From contig VSOD01000043.1 of assembly GCA_009774655.1 (NCBI GenBank), positions 1-15,569 of the forward strand: DNA of 15,569 nt, read 5' to 3'. Source of the stretch: Lachnospiraceae bacterium. Its GTDB lineage: Bacteria > Bacillota_A > Clostridia > Lachnospirales > Lachnospiraceae. Both the position numbers and the translations under genes were made by a program. Shown piece after piece: positions 7,108 to 14,086 of this stretch (position 1 is its first letter; every line of letters starts with the position of its first letter). Under the pieces are notes generated by a model. The model was given only the letters and a program-made list of their open reading frames with translations. It was not told the origin of the DNA and made no database searches.

Positions 7108-7593
7108 TCAAAAACCTGCGTCGAAATTTCTTCCCCGGTATTTGCCTGCCGCATCGGCGGATTTCATATCCTTCTGATAAGGGTTTTCTTCATTGTAATA
7201 TTTGATCTGGGTAGCGGTGGTGCCGCCGGATACATAGGTGCGCCCGCATTCCGGACAGACTGCCGACTTGATTGTTACGTTGCAGGAGAGTACTTTGCCA
7301 TTGTTCTGGGCAGCATCCTTGTAGGCGTTGCTCACATGCTCCTGTTCGTGACTCCGCACCCTGGATGCGGCAGCGTTTGGATCGATGTGAGACGCCGCTT
7401 TAAAAGATACGTTTTCGTCTGAACCGTCCTGATATTTTCGTTCTTTGCATGTCTGACATTCGGCAGGGGATGATTTCCGGCCGGCTTTCTTTTCCGTGGA
7501 TTCACCGGGGTTGCGGACGACGGTGCGCTCCGCTTCCGGGCCTGCTTTGATATGATTATAACCGTTTACAGCATTATAATTGGAACCGGTCAT
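7108..7593 (-). CDS. SprA-like putative zinc metalloprotease-type protein (HEQEH)
   Basis: This 161-residue soluble protein has no signal peptide and no membrane segment. The N-terminal 40 residues are polar and probably disordered. The core begins with CQTCKERKYQDGSDENVSF (from residue 46) and continues to the SHEQEHVSNAY block, where H82-E83-x-x-H86 forms a zinc-protease-like HExxH motif. A second CxxC pair (C113 and C116 in VCPECGRTYVSGG) follows, with a lone C104. The combination resembles the SprA-related family found in Gram-negative bacteria and many Lachnospiraceae. Activity has not been shown for the version here as far as I know. C46/C49 with C113/C116 could bind a structural zinc. 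AGGAGG with 8-nt spacing supports the start at 7593. It lies between a DUF4190-like gene and the DUF975 gene in one operon, suggesting a role linked to the cell envelope. Confidence 0.75.
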   Translation of the reverse strand: MTGSNYNAVNGYNHIKAGPEAERTVVRNPGESTEKKAGRKSSPAECQTCKERKYQDGSDENVSFKAASHIDPNAAASRVRSHEQEHVSNAYKDAAQNNGKVLSCNVTIKSAVCPECGRTYVSGGTTATQIKYYNEENPYQKDMKSADAAGKYRGRNFDAGF

Positions 7594-7653
7594 TTGCGTT
7601 TCCTCCTGTTTTGAAATTCAGAAAATCCCATGTCTGTGGCTGGCGTACAGCGG

Positions 7654-8106
7654 CTATGGAATAGACGTTGTGTCGTCATAGAGTATACTTTCAATCATTT
7701 CGGTATAGGACATGCCGTACTGCGATTCAAAGATATCATTGACCTGCTGCATGATCTCCGGCTTGGTGTAAAGCATATAGAGAGTGGTCGAACACAGGGC
7801 GCAGTTGGCGGCCAGGCCGATGGCGGCACAGATGATGCCGGCTCTTGCTTTGGCGGTCATTCCGGGGGCACGGCCTTTGGACAACAGCGCCAGCACAATG
7901 GCGATACTGCCAAAGATGAAAGGCGGATAGATCGTCATGGAGATAAAAGAAGCCAGTGCCAGAATACCCAGCACCATAGCCGCCAGTGCCAGACGATCCC
8001 CCGATATATTCGCCGGATATTGCCGGGGATTCGGGTTTTGACTGTTGTTGTTATATGGATTATGGTCATGATACGGATTATTGCCGTAAGGATTGTTATC
8101 GTACAT
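7654..8106 (-). CDS. DUF4190-like small membrane protein with Asn/Pro/Tyr-rich head
   Basis: From the ATG at 8106 the protein has 150 residues. This start is chosen because AGAAAGG precedes it by about 8 nt, and because the extra 32 residues of the longer open frame look like leader sequence. Residues 1-30 are rich in Asn, Pro and Tyr (NNPYGNNPYHDHNPY), typical of the disordered cytoplasmic head of DUF4190 proteins. Three hydrophobic segments follow (about 38-57, 59-76 and 88-114), with a Gly/Arg-containing loop SKGRAPGMTAKARAG between the second and third, then a 35-residue polar tail. The GDRLALAAMVLGILAL start of the first helix is typical of the family. Function is unknown. It is the first gene of the minus-strand operon. 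Confidence 0.8.
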   Translation of the reverse strand: MYDNNPYGNNPYHDHNPYNNNSQNPNPRQYPANISGDRLALAAMVLGILALASFISMTIYPPFIFGSIAIVLALLSKGRAPGMTAKARAGIICAAIGLAANCALCSTTLYMLYTKPEIMQQVNDIFESQYGMSYTEMIESILYDDTTSIP

Positions 8107-8230
8107 GAAAAAGCCTTTCTGTGCTGCAATAGTTTTGTTAATGTGTGCGGTGATGTCTGGCATGGGATAGCGTGCGCATATTTGTGCAAGGTTTCCAGGC
8201 ACACGCAGGATACTGCGCAGGCATGAAATC

Positions 8231-8239
8231 AGTATAGCA
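8231..8239 (-). promoter_or_regulatory. Extended -10 promoter for the minus-strand operon
   Basis: Read on the minus strand, 8239-8231 gives TGC followed by TATACT, an extended -10 element. No good -35 box lies 17 bp upstream, which is tolerated for extended -10 promoters. Transcription would start near 8225, leaving a leader of about 118 nt to the ATG at 8106. Confidence 0.45.
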
Positions 8240-8338
8240 CAGTTTAAATTGAAAAACTACAGAAACATATAGATGTGAAGCATTTGATAAGTTTTAGAAT
8301 GAAATAGCAGTGAAAAACGGATAATCTGCGCTTTTATG

Positions 8339-8368
8339 TTGTTATGACTTTGCTCTTTTCTATATAAA
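8339..8368 (+). promoter_or_regulatory. Second candidate promoter for tex
   Basis: TTGTTA at 8339-8344 and TATAAA at 8363-8368 are 18 bp apart. It lies 35 bp upstream of the extended -10 element at 8395, so the two could be tandem promoters or only one may be used. Confidence 0.3.
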
Positions 8369-8394
8369 TTAGGTGGCGGGAATGGGAGGGTTCA

Positions 8395-8403
8395 TGATAT
8401 AAT
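8395..8403 (+). promoter_or_regulatory. Extended -10 promoter for tex
   Basis: TGA followed by TATAAT (8398-8403) is a perfect extended -10 element. The expected -35 region is G-rich and unlike TTGACA. A start near 8410 would place both leader hairpins in the transcript. Confidence 0.5.
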
Positions 8404-8415
8404 AGAACACGAGAC

Positions 8416-8450
8416 TGTACTAAGGTGCTGAGGGACGGCACACAAGTACA
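8416..8450 (+). other. Upstream stem-loop of the tex leader
   Basis: TGTACT (8416-8421) pairs with AGTACA (8445-8450). After a 3-nt by 3-nt internal loop, GTGC (8425-8428) pairs with GCAC (8438-8441) around a 9-nt loop. It begins a few nucleotides after the predicted transcription start. No known RNA family was recognised. Confidence 0.4.
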
Positions 8451-8473
8451 ACTATAACGACATTAGAAATTTC

Positions 8474-8525
8474 GTTTTCGGCCTTGCAGGAGTTACCGTA
8501 TATGGCGTCTGCAAGAGCCGGAAAC
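8474..8525 (+). other. Strong hairpin in the tex leader enclosing an alternative start
   Basis: GTTTTCGGCCTTGCAG (8474-8489) pairs with CTGCAAGAGCCGGAAAC (8509-8525) with one G-U pair and one bulged base, a stem of about 16 bp. The 19-nt loop contains most of an AGGAG sequence (8488-8492) and an ATG (8502) in frame with tex. No T-run follows, so it is not a terminator. It ends 30 nt before the preferred tex start at 8556. Confidence 0.5.
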
Positions 8526-8555
8526 AGAATTAAGAAGAAAGGCACAAGAGCAAGG

Positions 8556-10967
8556 ATGGATATTATTTTAAAACTCAAGGATGAACTGAAAGTGGAGAAA
8601 TGGCAGGTGGAAGCTGCCGTAAAGCTGATTGATGAAGGAAACACCATTCCTTTTATCTCCAGATACCGTAAGGAGGCGACGGGTTCCCTCAATGATGAGG
8701 TGCTGCGCGACCTGCATGAACGATTGACTTATCTGCGGAATCTGGAAGAGAAGAAGGAACAGGTTTTAAAGAGTATAGAGGAACAGGGCAAGCTGACTGA
8801 AGAACTGCAGGCGAAGATCGTTGCAGCGGAGACGATGGTGGTAGTGGAGGATCTTTACAGGCCTTACCGCCCGAAGCGTAAGACAAGAGCCAGCGTGGCG
8901 AAGGAGAAGGGGCTGGACGGCCTGGCGCAGTTTATTCTGGCGCAGGAGACGACCGCGCCCATCGAGGAAGAAGCGGCGAAATATGTTCATGAGGATGAGG
9001 ATGCTGCCAGGACGGTGGCCACTGTGGCGGATGCCATCCAGGGTGCGAAGGATATCATAGCCGAGATGATCTCTGATGAGGCCGATTATCGTATCTATAT
9101 CCGGAATATCACGACAGAGGAAGGCAAGCTGACAAGCGTCGCCAAGGATGAGAAGGCAGAGAGCGTGTACGAGATGTACTATCAGTACGAGGAACCGGTG
9201 AAAAAGGTTGCCGGCCACAGGACGCTTGCCTTAAACCGCGGAGAGAATGAGAAATTCCTGGTGGTGAAGGTGGAGGCGCCGGTGGAGCGTATTTTACAGT
9301 ACCTGCGCACGAAGGTGATCACGAAGGACAATGCGGTCACTTCCCCGATTCTGGAAGATGTGATCGAAGACAGCTACAGCAGGCTGATCGCACCGGCCAT
9401 CGAGCGGGAGATACGCAACGATCTGACGGAAAAGGCGGAGGACGGCGCAATCTCTGTATTTGGCAAGAACCTGGAGCAGCTTCTGCTGCAGCCGCCCATC
9501 GCCGGCAAGGTGGTTCTTGGCTGGGATCCGGCTTTCCGTACCGGCTGTAAGCTGGCGGTGGTGGATGAGACGGGTAAAGTGCTTGACACGAAAGTGATCT
9601 ATCCCACGGCACCGCAGAACAAGGTGACGGAGGCCAAGGCAGAGCTTAAGAGATTGATCAGGAAATACAATGTATCCCTGATCTCGGTCGGTAACGGCAC
9701 GGCCTCCAGAGAATCCGAGCAGGTGATCGTGGAGCTGTTGAAAGAACTTGATACGCCGGTACAGTATGTGATCGTCAACGAGGCGGGCGCGTCGGTGTAC
9801 TCGGCGAGCAAGCTGGCCACAGAAGAATTCCCCAATTTTGACGTGGGACAGAGAAGCGCCGCTTCCATCGCCAGAAGACTGCAGGATCCGCTGGCGGAGC
9901 TTGTGAAGATCGATCCGAAATCCATCGGTGTGGGCCAGTACCAGCACGATATGAACCAGAAGAAATTGAGTGAGGCGCTTCATGGCGTGGTGGAAGACAG
10001 CGTGAATAAAGTAGGCGTGGACTTGAATACCGCTTCTGCATCCCTTTTGGAATATGTTTCCGGCGTGAGTAAGGTGATCGCCAGAAACATTGTGGATTAC
10101 CGGGAGACCAACGGCAGATTTTCCAATCGTGCGCAGCTGCTTAAGGTGGCCAAGCTGGGGCCGAAGGCTTACGAACAGTGTGCTGGCTTTATGCGCATTG
10201 CGGACGGCGACAACCCGCTGGATGCCACCAGTGTGCATCCGGAGTCATACGAGGCGGCGAAGAAGCTGCTTGACAGGATGGGCCTGACCATGGAAGACGT
10301 GAAGGAAGCCCAGAAAAAAGCGGCTGCGCAGAAGGCGTCAGGTAAGAAGGCAGCGGCAGCGCCGGTAAAAGAGAAAAAGAAACAGCAGCCGAAGGTGGTC
10401 ATCCGCAATACCAACACCGCCATGGGCAAGGCGCTGGCGGCGGCTATGGGCGGCATGACGCTGGAAGGAGAAGACGCCGGCAGGAACAGTAACGGCAATG
10501 CAGGCGGTAAGGCAGCCAAAGGCGGCGATAGGCCGGATATGACGGTCAGCAGTCTGGAGAAGAAGATCAAGGATAAAAAGAAGCTGGCGGAGGAACTTGG
10601 CATCGGTGAGATCACGCTGACCGATATTCTCAAAGAGCTGGAGAAGCCGGCCAGAGACCCCCGTGACGATATGCCGGCACCGATCCTGCGCAGCGATGTG
10701 CTGGATATGAAGGACTTAAAACCGGGCATGATCTTAAAGGGCACGGTGCGGAACGTGATAGATTTCGGTGTGTTTGTGGATATCGGCGTGCATCAGGACG
10801 GGCTTGTGCACATTTCGCAGATCACCAACCGCTATATCAAGCATCCGCTGGAGGCAGTGAGCGTGGGCGACGTGGTGGATGTGCAGGTGCTTACGGTAGA
10901 TGTGGCCAGGAAGCGGATCGGGCTGACCATGAAGATCAAGCAGGAACAGGACATGCAACTGTCCTGA
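8556..10967 (+). CDS. tex: Tex family S1-domain RNA-binding transcription accessory protein
   Basis: Tex is a conserved cytoplasmic nucleic-acid-binding protein implicated in transcription and stress tolerance. Its exact role is unsettled. From ATG 8556 the product is 803 residues. Domains in order are the N-terminal helical region with LIDEGNTIPFISRYRKEATGSL (about 24-45), a YqgF/RNase H-like domain beginning VLGWDPAFRTGCKLAVVD (from about 320), tandem helix-hairpin-helix motifs (GVDLNTASASLLEYVSGVSKV onward, about 487-550), and a C-terminal S1 domain (LKPGMILKGTVRNVIDFGVFVDIGVHQDGLVHISQ, about 721-790). Most relatives have about 720 residues. The excess is a Lys/Ala- and Gly/Asn-rich insertion near 585-670. 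The start at 8556 matches the family N-terminus (MDIILKLKDELKVEKWQVEAAV), but AGAAAGG is about 13 nt upstream. An ATG at 8502 with AGGAG at 9-nt spacing would add 18 basic residues and cannot be excluded. Confidence 0.95.
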   Translation: MDIILKLKDELKVEKWQVEAAVKLIDEGNTIPFISRYRKEATGSLNDEVLRDLHERLTYLRNLEEKKEQVLKSIEEQGKLTEELQAKIVAAETMVVVEDLYRPYRPKRKTRASVAKEKGLDGLAQFILAQETTAPIEEEAAKYVHEDEDAARTVATVADAIQGAKDIIAEMISDEADYRIYIRNITTEEGKLTSVAKDEKAESVYEMYYQYEEPVKKVAGHRTLALNRGENEKFLVVKVEAPVERILQYLRTKVITKDNAVTSPILEDVIEDSYSRLIAPAIEREIRNDLTEKAEDGAISVFGKNLEQLLLQPPIAGKVVLGWDPAFRTGCKLAVVDETGKVLDTKVIYPTAPQNKVTEAKAELKRLIRKYNVSLISVGNGTASRESEQVIVELLKELDTPVQYVIVNEAGASVYSASKLATEEFPNFDVGQRSAASIARRLQDPLAELVKIDPKSIGVGQYQHDMNQKKLSEALHGVVEDSVNKVGVDLNTASASLLEYVSGVSKVIARNIVDYRETNGRFSNRAQLLKVAKLGPKAYEQCAGFMRIADGDNPLDATSVHPESYEAAKKLLDRMGLTMEDVKEAQKKAAAQKASGKKAAAAPVKEKKKQQPKVVIRNTNTAMGKALAAAMGGMTLEGEDAGRNSNGNAGGKAAKGGDRPDMTVSSLEKKIKDKKKLAEELGIGEITLTDILKELEKPARDPRDDMPAPILRSDVLDMKDLKPGMILKGTVRNVIDFGVFVDIGVHQDGLVHISQITNRYIKHPLEAVSVGDVVDVQVLTVDVARKRIGLTMKIKQEQDMQLS

Positions 10968-11021
10968 GGCAGACAGGAAAGCCGCCGGGAAAAACGGACA
11001 ATAGTAAAGCAGTCATAAATG

Positions 11022-11056
11022 ACAGGAAGTCAGGTTTGATTTACCTGACTTCTTGT
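11022..11056. terminator. Terminator-like hairpin between tex and the M56 gene
   Basis: ACAGGAAGTCAGGT (11022-11035) pairs with ACCTGACTTCTTGT (11043-11056) over 14 bp with one G-U pair and a 7-nt loop. The tract after the stem on the plus strand is only partly T-rich. It lies between two convergent genes, so it probably terminates both, and tex in particular. Confidence 0.65.
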
Positions 11057-11163
11057 ATCGTTAACGGCATTGGGACTTTACATGCCTGACAAGGCTGTCC
11101 GCATAAATGCAGTAGATGCCGTCTTCATATTGTATAGCGCAGTCGGGCAGGTCCGCAGCCGTA

Positions 11164-13464
11164 TTATGTGTGACCTTCTGTATAGGTCACGGGAGTCTGG
11201 TTATATTCAATCGTCAGTTCGTATTCTGCATCCGCATCAGCCGGGGTGTAGCAAAAGGCCAACAGCACATAACGATTGGCGGATTTCATTCTTGCAAGGA
11301 GTGGTGAATTTGACTTGATATCCACAATGCTGACGGTGATCAGGTCGCCCTTTTCACTGCCGGTGATCCGCGGCTCATAGGCATAGGTATGGGACAGGCC
11401 GTTGTAGTAGATATATTGGCAGCCGTCCGACTCGATCACATACCACCTGCCGTCCTCGCAGGTGTCCAGGGCTTTTCGGACTTTGTCCGATACTTCCGCC
11501 CGCGTAAGGCGGTTCAGATCCACAACAGCCGGTGCAGTGTTCATGGATGGTGCAGGGGTGGAAACATCGGAACGGCGGGGTGTAATGTTTTCCTCTGCAG
11601 TATCGGACAGGGTATCATACAGATCGCCTATGATCCCGGCGGCCTCTTCTGCGGGCAGATATTCTATGCGGATGATTTTGTTGCTGCCGTCGCGTACCAG
11701 CCGCAGATCCACAGTCCCCCGGTCGTTATAGTCGAAATTTTCGAAAGAACCGTCAGGGCGCAGATCCATCAGGATGCGGATGCGGGTATTCTGATAATAG
11801 TAATCATTTTTGACAGTGACGATGCCGTTTTCGTTGTATTCCTCCAGAAGTCCACGGTTTTCCAGATAATTGCTTAAGTAATACTCATCGAAATCCTTCC
11901 TGTCATCATCAAAATCATAGGTATAATCGTAATCAAAATCATAATCAAAATCATAATCAAAATCATCATCATTATAATTATGATCGTCATTATCGTCCGG
12001 ATGATCGAAACCGTCAGCTGAAGCGGAATAAGACTGTTCATCGGAGGTAGACCATGCGTCCTGAATATCGCCTGCGACCAACAGGTAGAGCTCCACATCT
12101 TCCTGTGAGATCCTGCCGTTTTCAAGCAGAGTACGGCACTGGGATTCCAGATTACGGACAAGGTTTGGCATATCTTTTCTTCGGAACGAGCCGAAGGCAG
12201 AGTAGCGGTCTTTGTAGACAAAAACCAGCTTATAGAAACCGTTTGTAACGTTGGAAAGGGGTTTGTCTGCTTCGCCTGCGCCATCCACATAGATGTAGTA
12301 GATGGTGTCCTCGCATTCTATGCGGTAGTCGGACCGGGACGGTGCGGCAGAGAGAGGAGCGTCGGCAGCGTCAGCAGCGGTATGGCTGTCCGGCGCGGCA
12401 TAGGCGCCAAGGACTGTTGCGGCACCAAGGAGAATGCCGGTAACAAGCAGGGTGATAAATTTTATCGGTTTAGAACATTTTTTGTATTGCATAATTGCGT
12501 TCAGTCTTCCTTTCAATAATTCTTTGCTTTCGTGTAAGGTGACAGAGGCCAGTGTATCTTTGTAGGAACCGCCCGCGCCGACGGCATTTACCAGGGTGGT
12601 GCCGTAGGATTTCCTTGCATTATCGGAAAGTGCGGCAATAACTCTCTCATCACAGGAGAGTTCGCAGAGTCGGTTGATCTCCCGGCTCATAAGATAGACG
12701 CAGGGATTAAACCAGTGCAGGCATACGGTAAGCTGTGACAGCCATTTATAGAACATATCCCGTCTTCGGTAGTGCGTCAGCTCATGCAGAGCCGTATAGT
12801 AGAAGTCGCTTTCCGACAAAGAGGTATGGGGCAAAATGATGTGCGGACGCAAAAAGCCGATCAGCAGAGGCGAGGAGACGAGGCTGTTGACGTACAGATC
12901 GACAGCGCCTTTTATCCGGTTCTGTTCCATGATATGACCGAAGCTCTCCAACAGACCGATGTCTTCCAGCGGCCGGCTGCCGGCATCAACATATTTGACG
13001 AAACTCTGATAGACGGTGAGCTTACGCACGAAAAGAAGCAGGGCGCCGGTCAGCCAGAGGAAAAAGAAAATTTGGCTGTGGTCTTCGTTATATGCCTCTT
13101 TGTCCGGAGAGACGGCGGACGCGGACGGGCTGTTTTCTGCGGTAGTCGCGTCACGAATAAGATCATCGCTGCTGCCGGCTTCGTGCTTTATGGTGTTGTA
13201 GGCAGTCATGGACTGATCGTTTGGAGATTCGGGAGCGGCTGTGCTGTCCGTCCCTCTCATCTCTTCCAGAGAAAAAAGGCTGCCTGCCAGGCTTGTTTCC
13301 GGTGTGACCGGCAGCAGCAGCCGCAGGATCACCACAATCCAGATATAGTACTGCCAGCTTTTGCTCAGACGGTTCCTGTATAAAGGGCGAAACAGGAGTA
13401 AAAGCAGGATCAGCAGACTTCCCGACAGCGAGAGGGAGAGGATCAATTTCATCAATGCGGTCAT
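11164..13464 (-). CDS. BlaR1/MecR1-type M56 membrane metallopeptidase with acidic C-terminal sensor
   Basis: In BlaR1/MecR1 systems an extracellular sensor activates a membrane zinc protease that relieves repression by BlaI/MecI. This 766-residue protein shows the N-terminal M56 part: hydrophobic segments at about 5-26, 37-53, 130-147 and 336-356, and the zinc motif HELTH (227-231) followed by LCELSCDERVIAAL (about 266-279). The remaining roughly 410 residues should be outside the cell. I see no SxxK or other penicillin-binding motif there, so it is not a beta-lactam sensor by sequence. Residues about 487-527 are extremely rich in Asp, Phe and Tyr (DFDYDFDYDFDYDYTYDFDDD). Two Tyr-rich segments with similar texture flank it (about 379-420 and the last 110 residues). 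AGAAAGGAG lies about 12 nt before the ATG. It follows the blaI-like gene by 36 bp in one operon. Ligand unknown. Confidence 0.88.
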   Translation of the reverse strand: MTALMKLILSLSLSGSLLILLLLLFRPLYRNRLSKSWQYYIWIVVILRLLLPVTPETSLAGSLFSLEEMRGTDSTAAPESPNDQSMTAYNTIKHEAGSSDDLIRDATTAENSPSASAVSPDKEAYNEDHSQIFFFLWLTGALLLFVRKLTVYQSFVKYVDAGSRPLEDIGLLESFGHIMEQNRIKGAVDLYVNSLVSSPLLIGFLRPHIILPHTSLSESDFYYTALHELTHYRRRDMFYKWLSQLTVCLHWFNPCVYLMSREINRLCELSCDERVIAALSDNARKSYGTTLVNAVGAGGSYKDTLASVTLHESKELLKGRLNAIMQYKKCSKPIKFITLLVTGILLGAATVLGAYAAPDSHTAADAADAPLSAAPSRSDYRIECEDTIYYIYVDGAGEADKPLSNVTNGFYKLVFVYKDRYSAFGSFRRKDMPNLVRNLESQCRTLLENGRISQEDVELYLLVAGDIQDAWSTSDEQSYSASADGFDHPDDNDDHNYNDDDFDYDFDYDFDYDYTYDFDDDRKDFDEYYLSNYLENRGLLEEYNENGIVTVKNDYYYQNTRIRILMDLRPDGSFENFDYNDRGTVDLRLVRDGSNKIIRIEYLPAEEAAGIIGDLYDTLSDTAEENITPRRSDVSTPAPSMNTAPAVVDLNRLTRAEVSDKVRKALDTCEDGRWYVIESDGCQYIYYNGLSHTYAYEPRITGSEKGDLITVSIVDIKSNSPLLARMKSANRYVLLAFCYTPADADAEYELTIEYNQTPVTYTEGHT
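11931..11966. repeat. Three perfect 12-bp tandem repeats coding Asp-Phe-Asp-Tyr
   Basis: The unit AATCAAAATCAT occurs three times in a row (11931-11942, 11943-11954, 11955-11966). Read on the minus strand in the M56 gene, each unit encodes Asp-Phe-Asp-Tyr. Imperfect extensions on both sides add more Asp codons. Perfect in-frame 12-bp repeats can gain or lose copies by slippage without breaking the reading frame, so length variation between strains is expected. Confidence 0.9.
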
Positions 13465-13500
13465 GTTAATCGTATGCTCCTTTCTCAGGCAGCAGGGGTA

Positions 13501-13899
13501 TCATCCCTGCGGTGTCCCGGATTCCGCTTTTTCGAGGATGGTCTGCCAGTGTTTTTTCAGATCTTCATAATCCGAAGCGGACAGCAGGTCCTTTTGGATC
13601 AGTGTGGATACAAGCCCCTTGGCGTTTCCTTCATAGACTTTGTCAAGAAAATGTTCGGTCTGGGAAGACTGGTATTCATCGGCGGAGACGATCGCCGTAT
13701 AACGGTTGCGGTGGCCGATCTTATTTGTTTTGAGAAGTCCCTTATCGATCAGCCGGGAGAGAAGGGTAATGATCGTATTCTTCGTTAAATGCATGTCTCT
13801 GGCGGACAGCGATGCGACAATCTCTGCGTAGAGCGCCGAACCGCCATTGCCCCAGATCGTTTTCATAAGTTCCAGTTCATAGTCTGATATCTGCTGCAT
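13501..13899 (-). CDS. BlaI/MecI/CopY-family transcriptional repressor
   Basis: This 132-residue protein has the winged-helix domain of penicillinase repressors at residues about 1-75. It contains ISDYELELMKTIW at the start, SALYAEIVASL, the recognition region LTKNTIITLLSRLIDKGLL and the wing KIGHRNRYTAIVSADEY. Residues 76-125 form the helical dimerisation part (HFLDKVYEGNAKGLVSTLI ... SDYEDLKKHWQTILEKAE). Family members bind TACA/TGTA-type dyads as dimers and are cleaved when the partner M56 protease is activated. The gene precedes the M56 gene in the same operon, the usual arrangement. AAAGG lies about 9 nt before the ATG at 13899. The partner lacks a beta-lactam sensor, so the name blaI is not used. 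Confidence 0.9.
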   Translation of the reverse strand: MQQISDYELELMKTIWGNGGSALYAEIVASLSARDMHLTKNTIITLLSRLIDKGLLKTNKIGHRNRYTAIVSADEYQSSQTEHFLDKVYEGNAKGLVSTLIQKDLLSASDYEDLKKHWQTILEKAESGTPQG

Positions 13900-13978
13900 A
13901 GTTTCCTGCCTTTCCTGTGTATGACAGCCGTCCGGTGAGGATAAGAAAAACGGTGCCTTCCGGGGTGTGTTTTAAGAG

Positions 13979-13990
13979 CACAAATTGTAA
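13979..13990. promoter_or_regulatory. Candidate repressor operator 2
   Basis: CACAAATTGTAA contains the perfect dyad ACAA-A-TTGT and shares the ACAAA(A/T)TGTA core with the site at 14006-14017. It lies just downstream of the predicted start point of the repressor operon, about 80 nt before its ATG. The ACA/TGT half-sites resemble the known TACA/TGTA half-sites of BlaI/MecI operators. Confidence 0.4.
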
Positions 13991-14001
13991 TCTATAAGTT
14001 T

Positions 14002-14030
14002 AAGATAACAAAATGTACTCTTTGTGTCAA
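14002..14030 (-). promoter_or_regulatory. Promoter of the repressor-M56 operon
   Basis: On the minus strand, TTGACA (14030-14025) and TATCTT (14007-14002) are separated by exactly 17 bp. The -35 box is perfect. Transcription should start near 13995 and proceed leftward into the repressor gene. The spacer and -10 box overlap the dyad at 14006-14017, as expected for a promoter blocked by its own repressor. Confidence 0.65.
14006..14017. promoter_or_regulatory. Candidate repressor operator 1
   Basis: TAACAAAATGTA carries ACA and TGT half-sites separated by three bases, the same layout as the site at 13979-13990. It overlaps the -10 box and spacer of the repressor promoter. Occupation would block RNA polymerase. 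Confidence 0.45.
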
Positions 14031-14086
14031 GAAAAATATTTTCCGGATTTTTACCTGTTTTAGATGGGTTTAAAGGGATAAACAGC

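Larger units (their letters stand above)
8107..8555. other. Divergent intergenic region between the DUF4190 operon and tex
   Basis: This 449-nt stretch contains no gene that I can support. It holds the minus-strand promoter near 8231-8239, two candidate plus-strand promoters for tex (8339-8368 and 8395-8403), and two stem-loops in the tex leader (8416-8450 and 8474-8525). The roughly 120-nt leader of the minus-strand operon (8107-8225) contains several CTGCG/GCAGG repeats but no structure that I recognise. Confidence 0.6.

Noticed and set aside
9294..10238. Minus-strand open frame (314 codons) opposite tex
   Set aside because: It lies entirely within the conserved Tex coding region, with no start signal or recognisable domain.
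11900..11990. RTX-type calcium-binding repeats
   Set aside because: The Asp-rich stretch lacks the glycine-rich GGxGxDxxx nonapeptide. The unit is Asp-Phe-Asp-Tyr instead.
11164..13464. Beta-lactam sensor-transducer (true BlaR1/MecR1)
   Set aside because: The C-terminal region has no visible SxxK or other penicillin-binding motif, so only the M56 protease and repressor pairing are supported.
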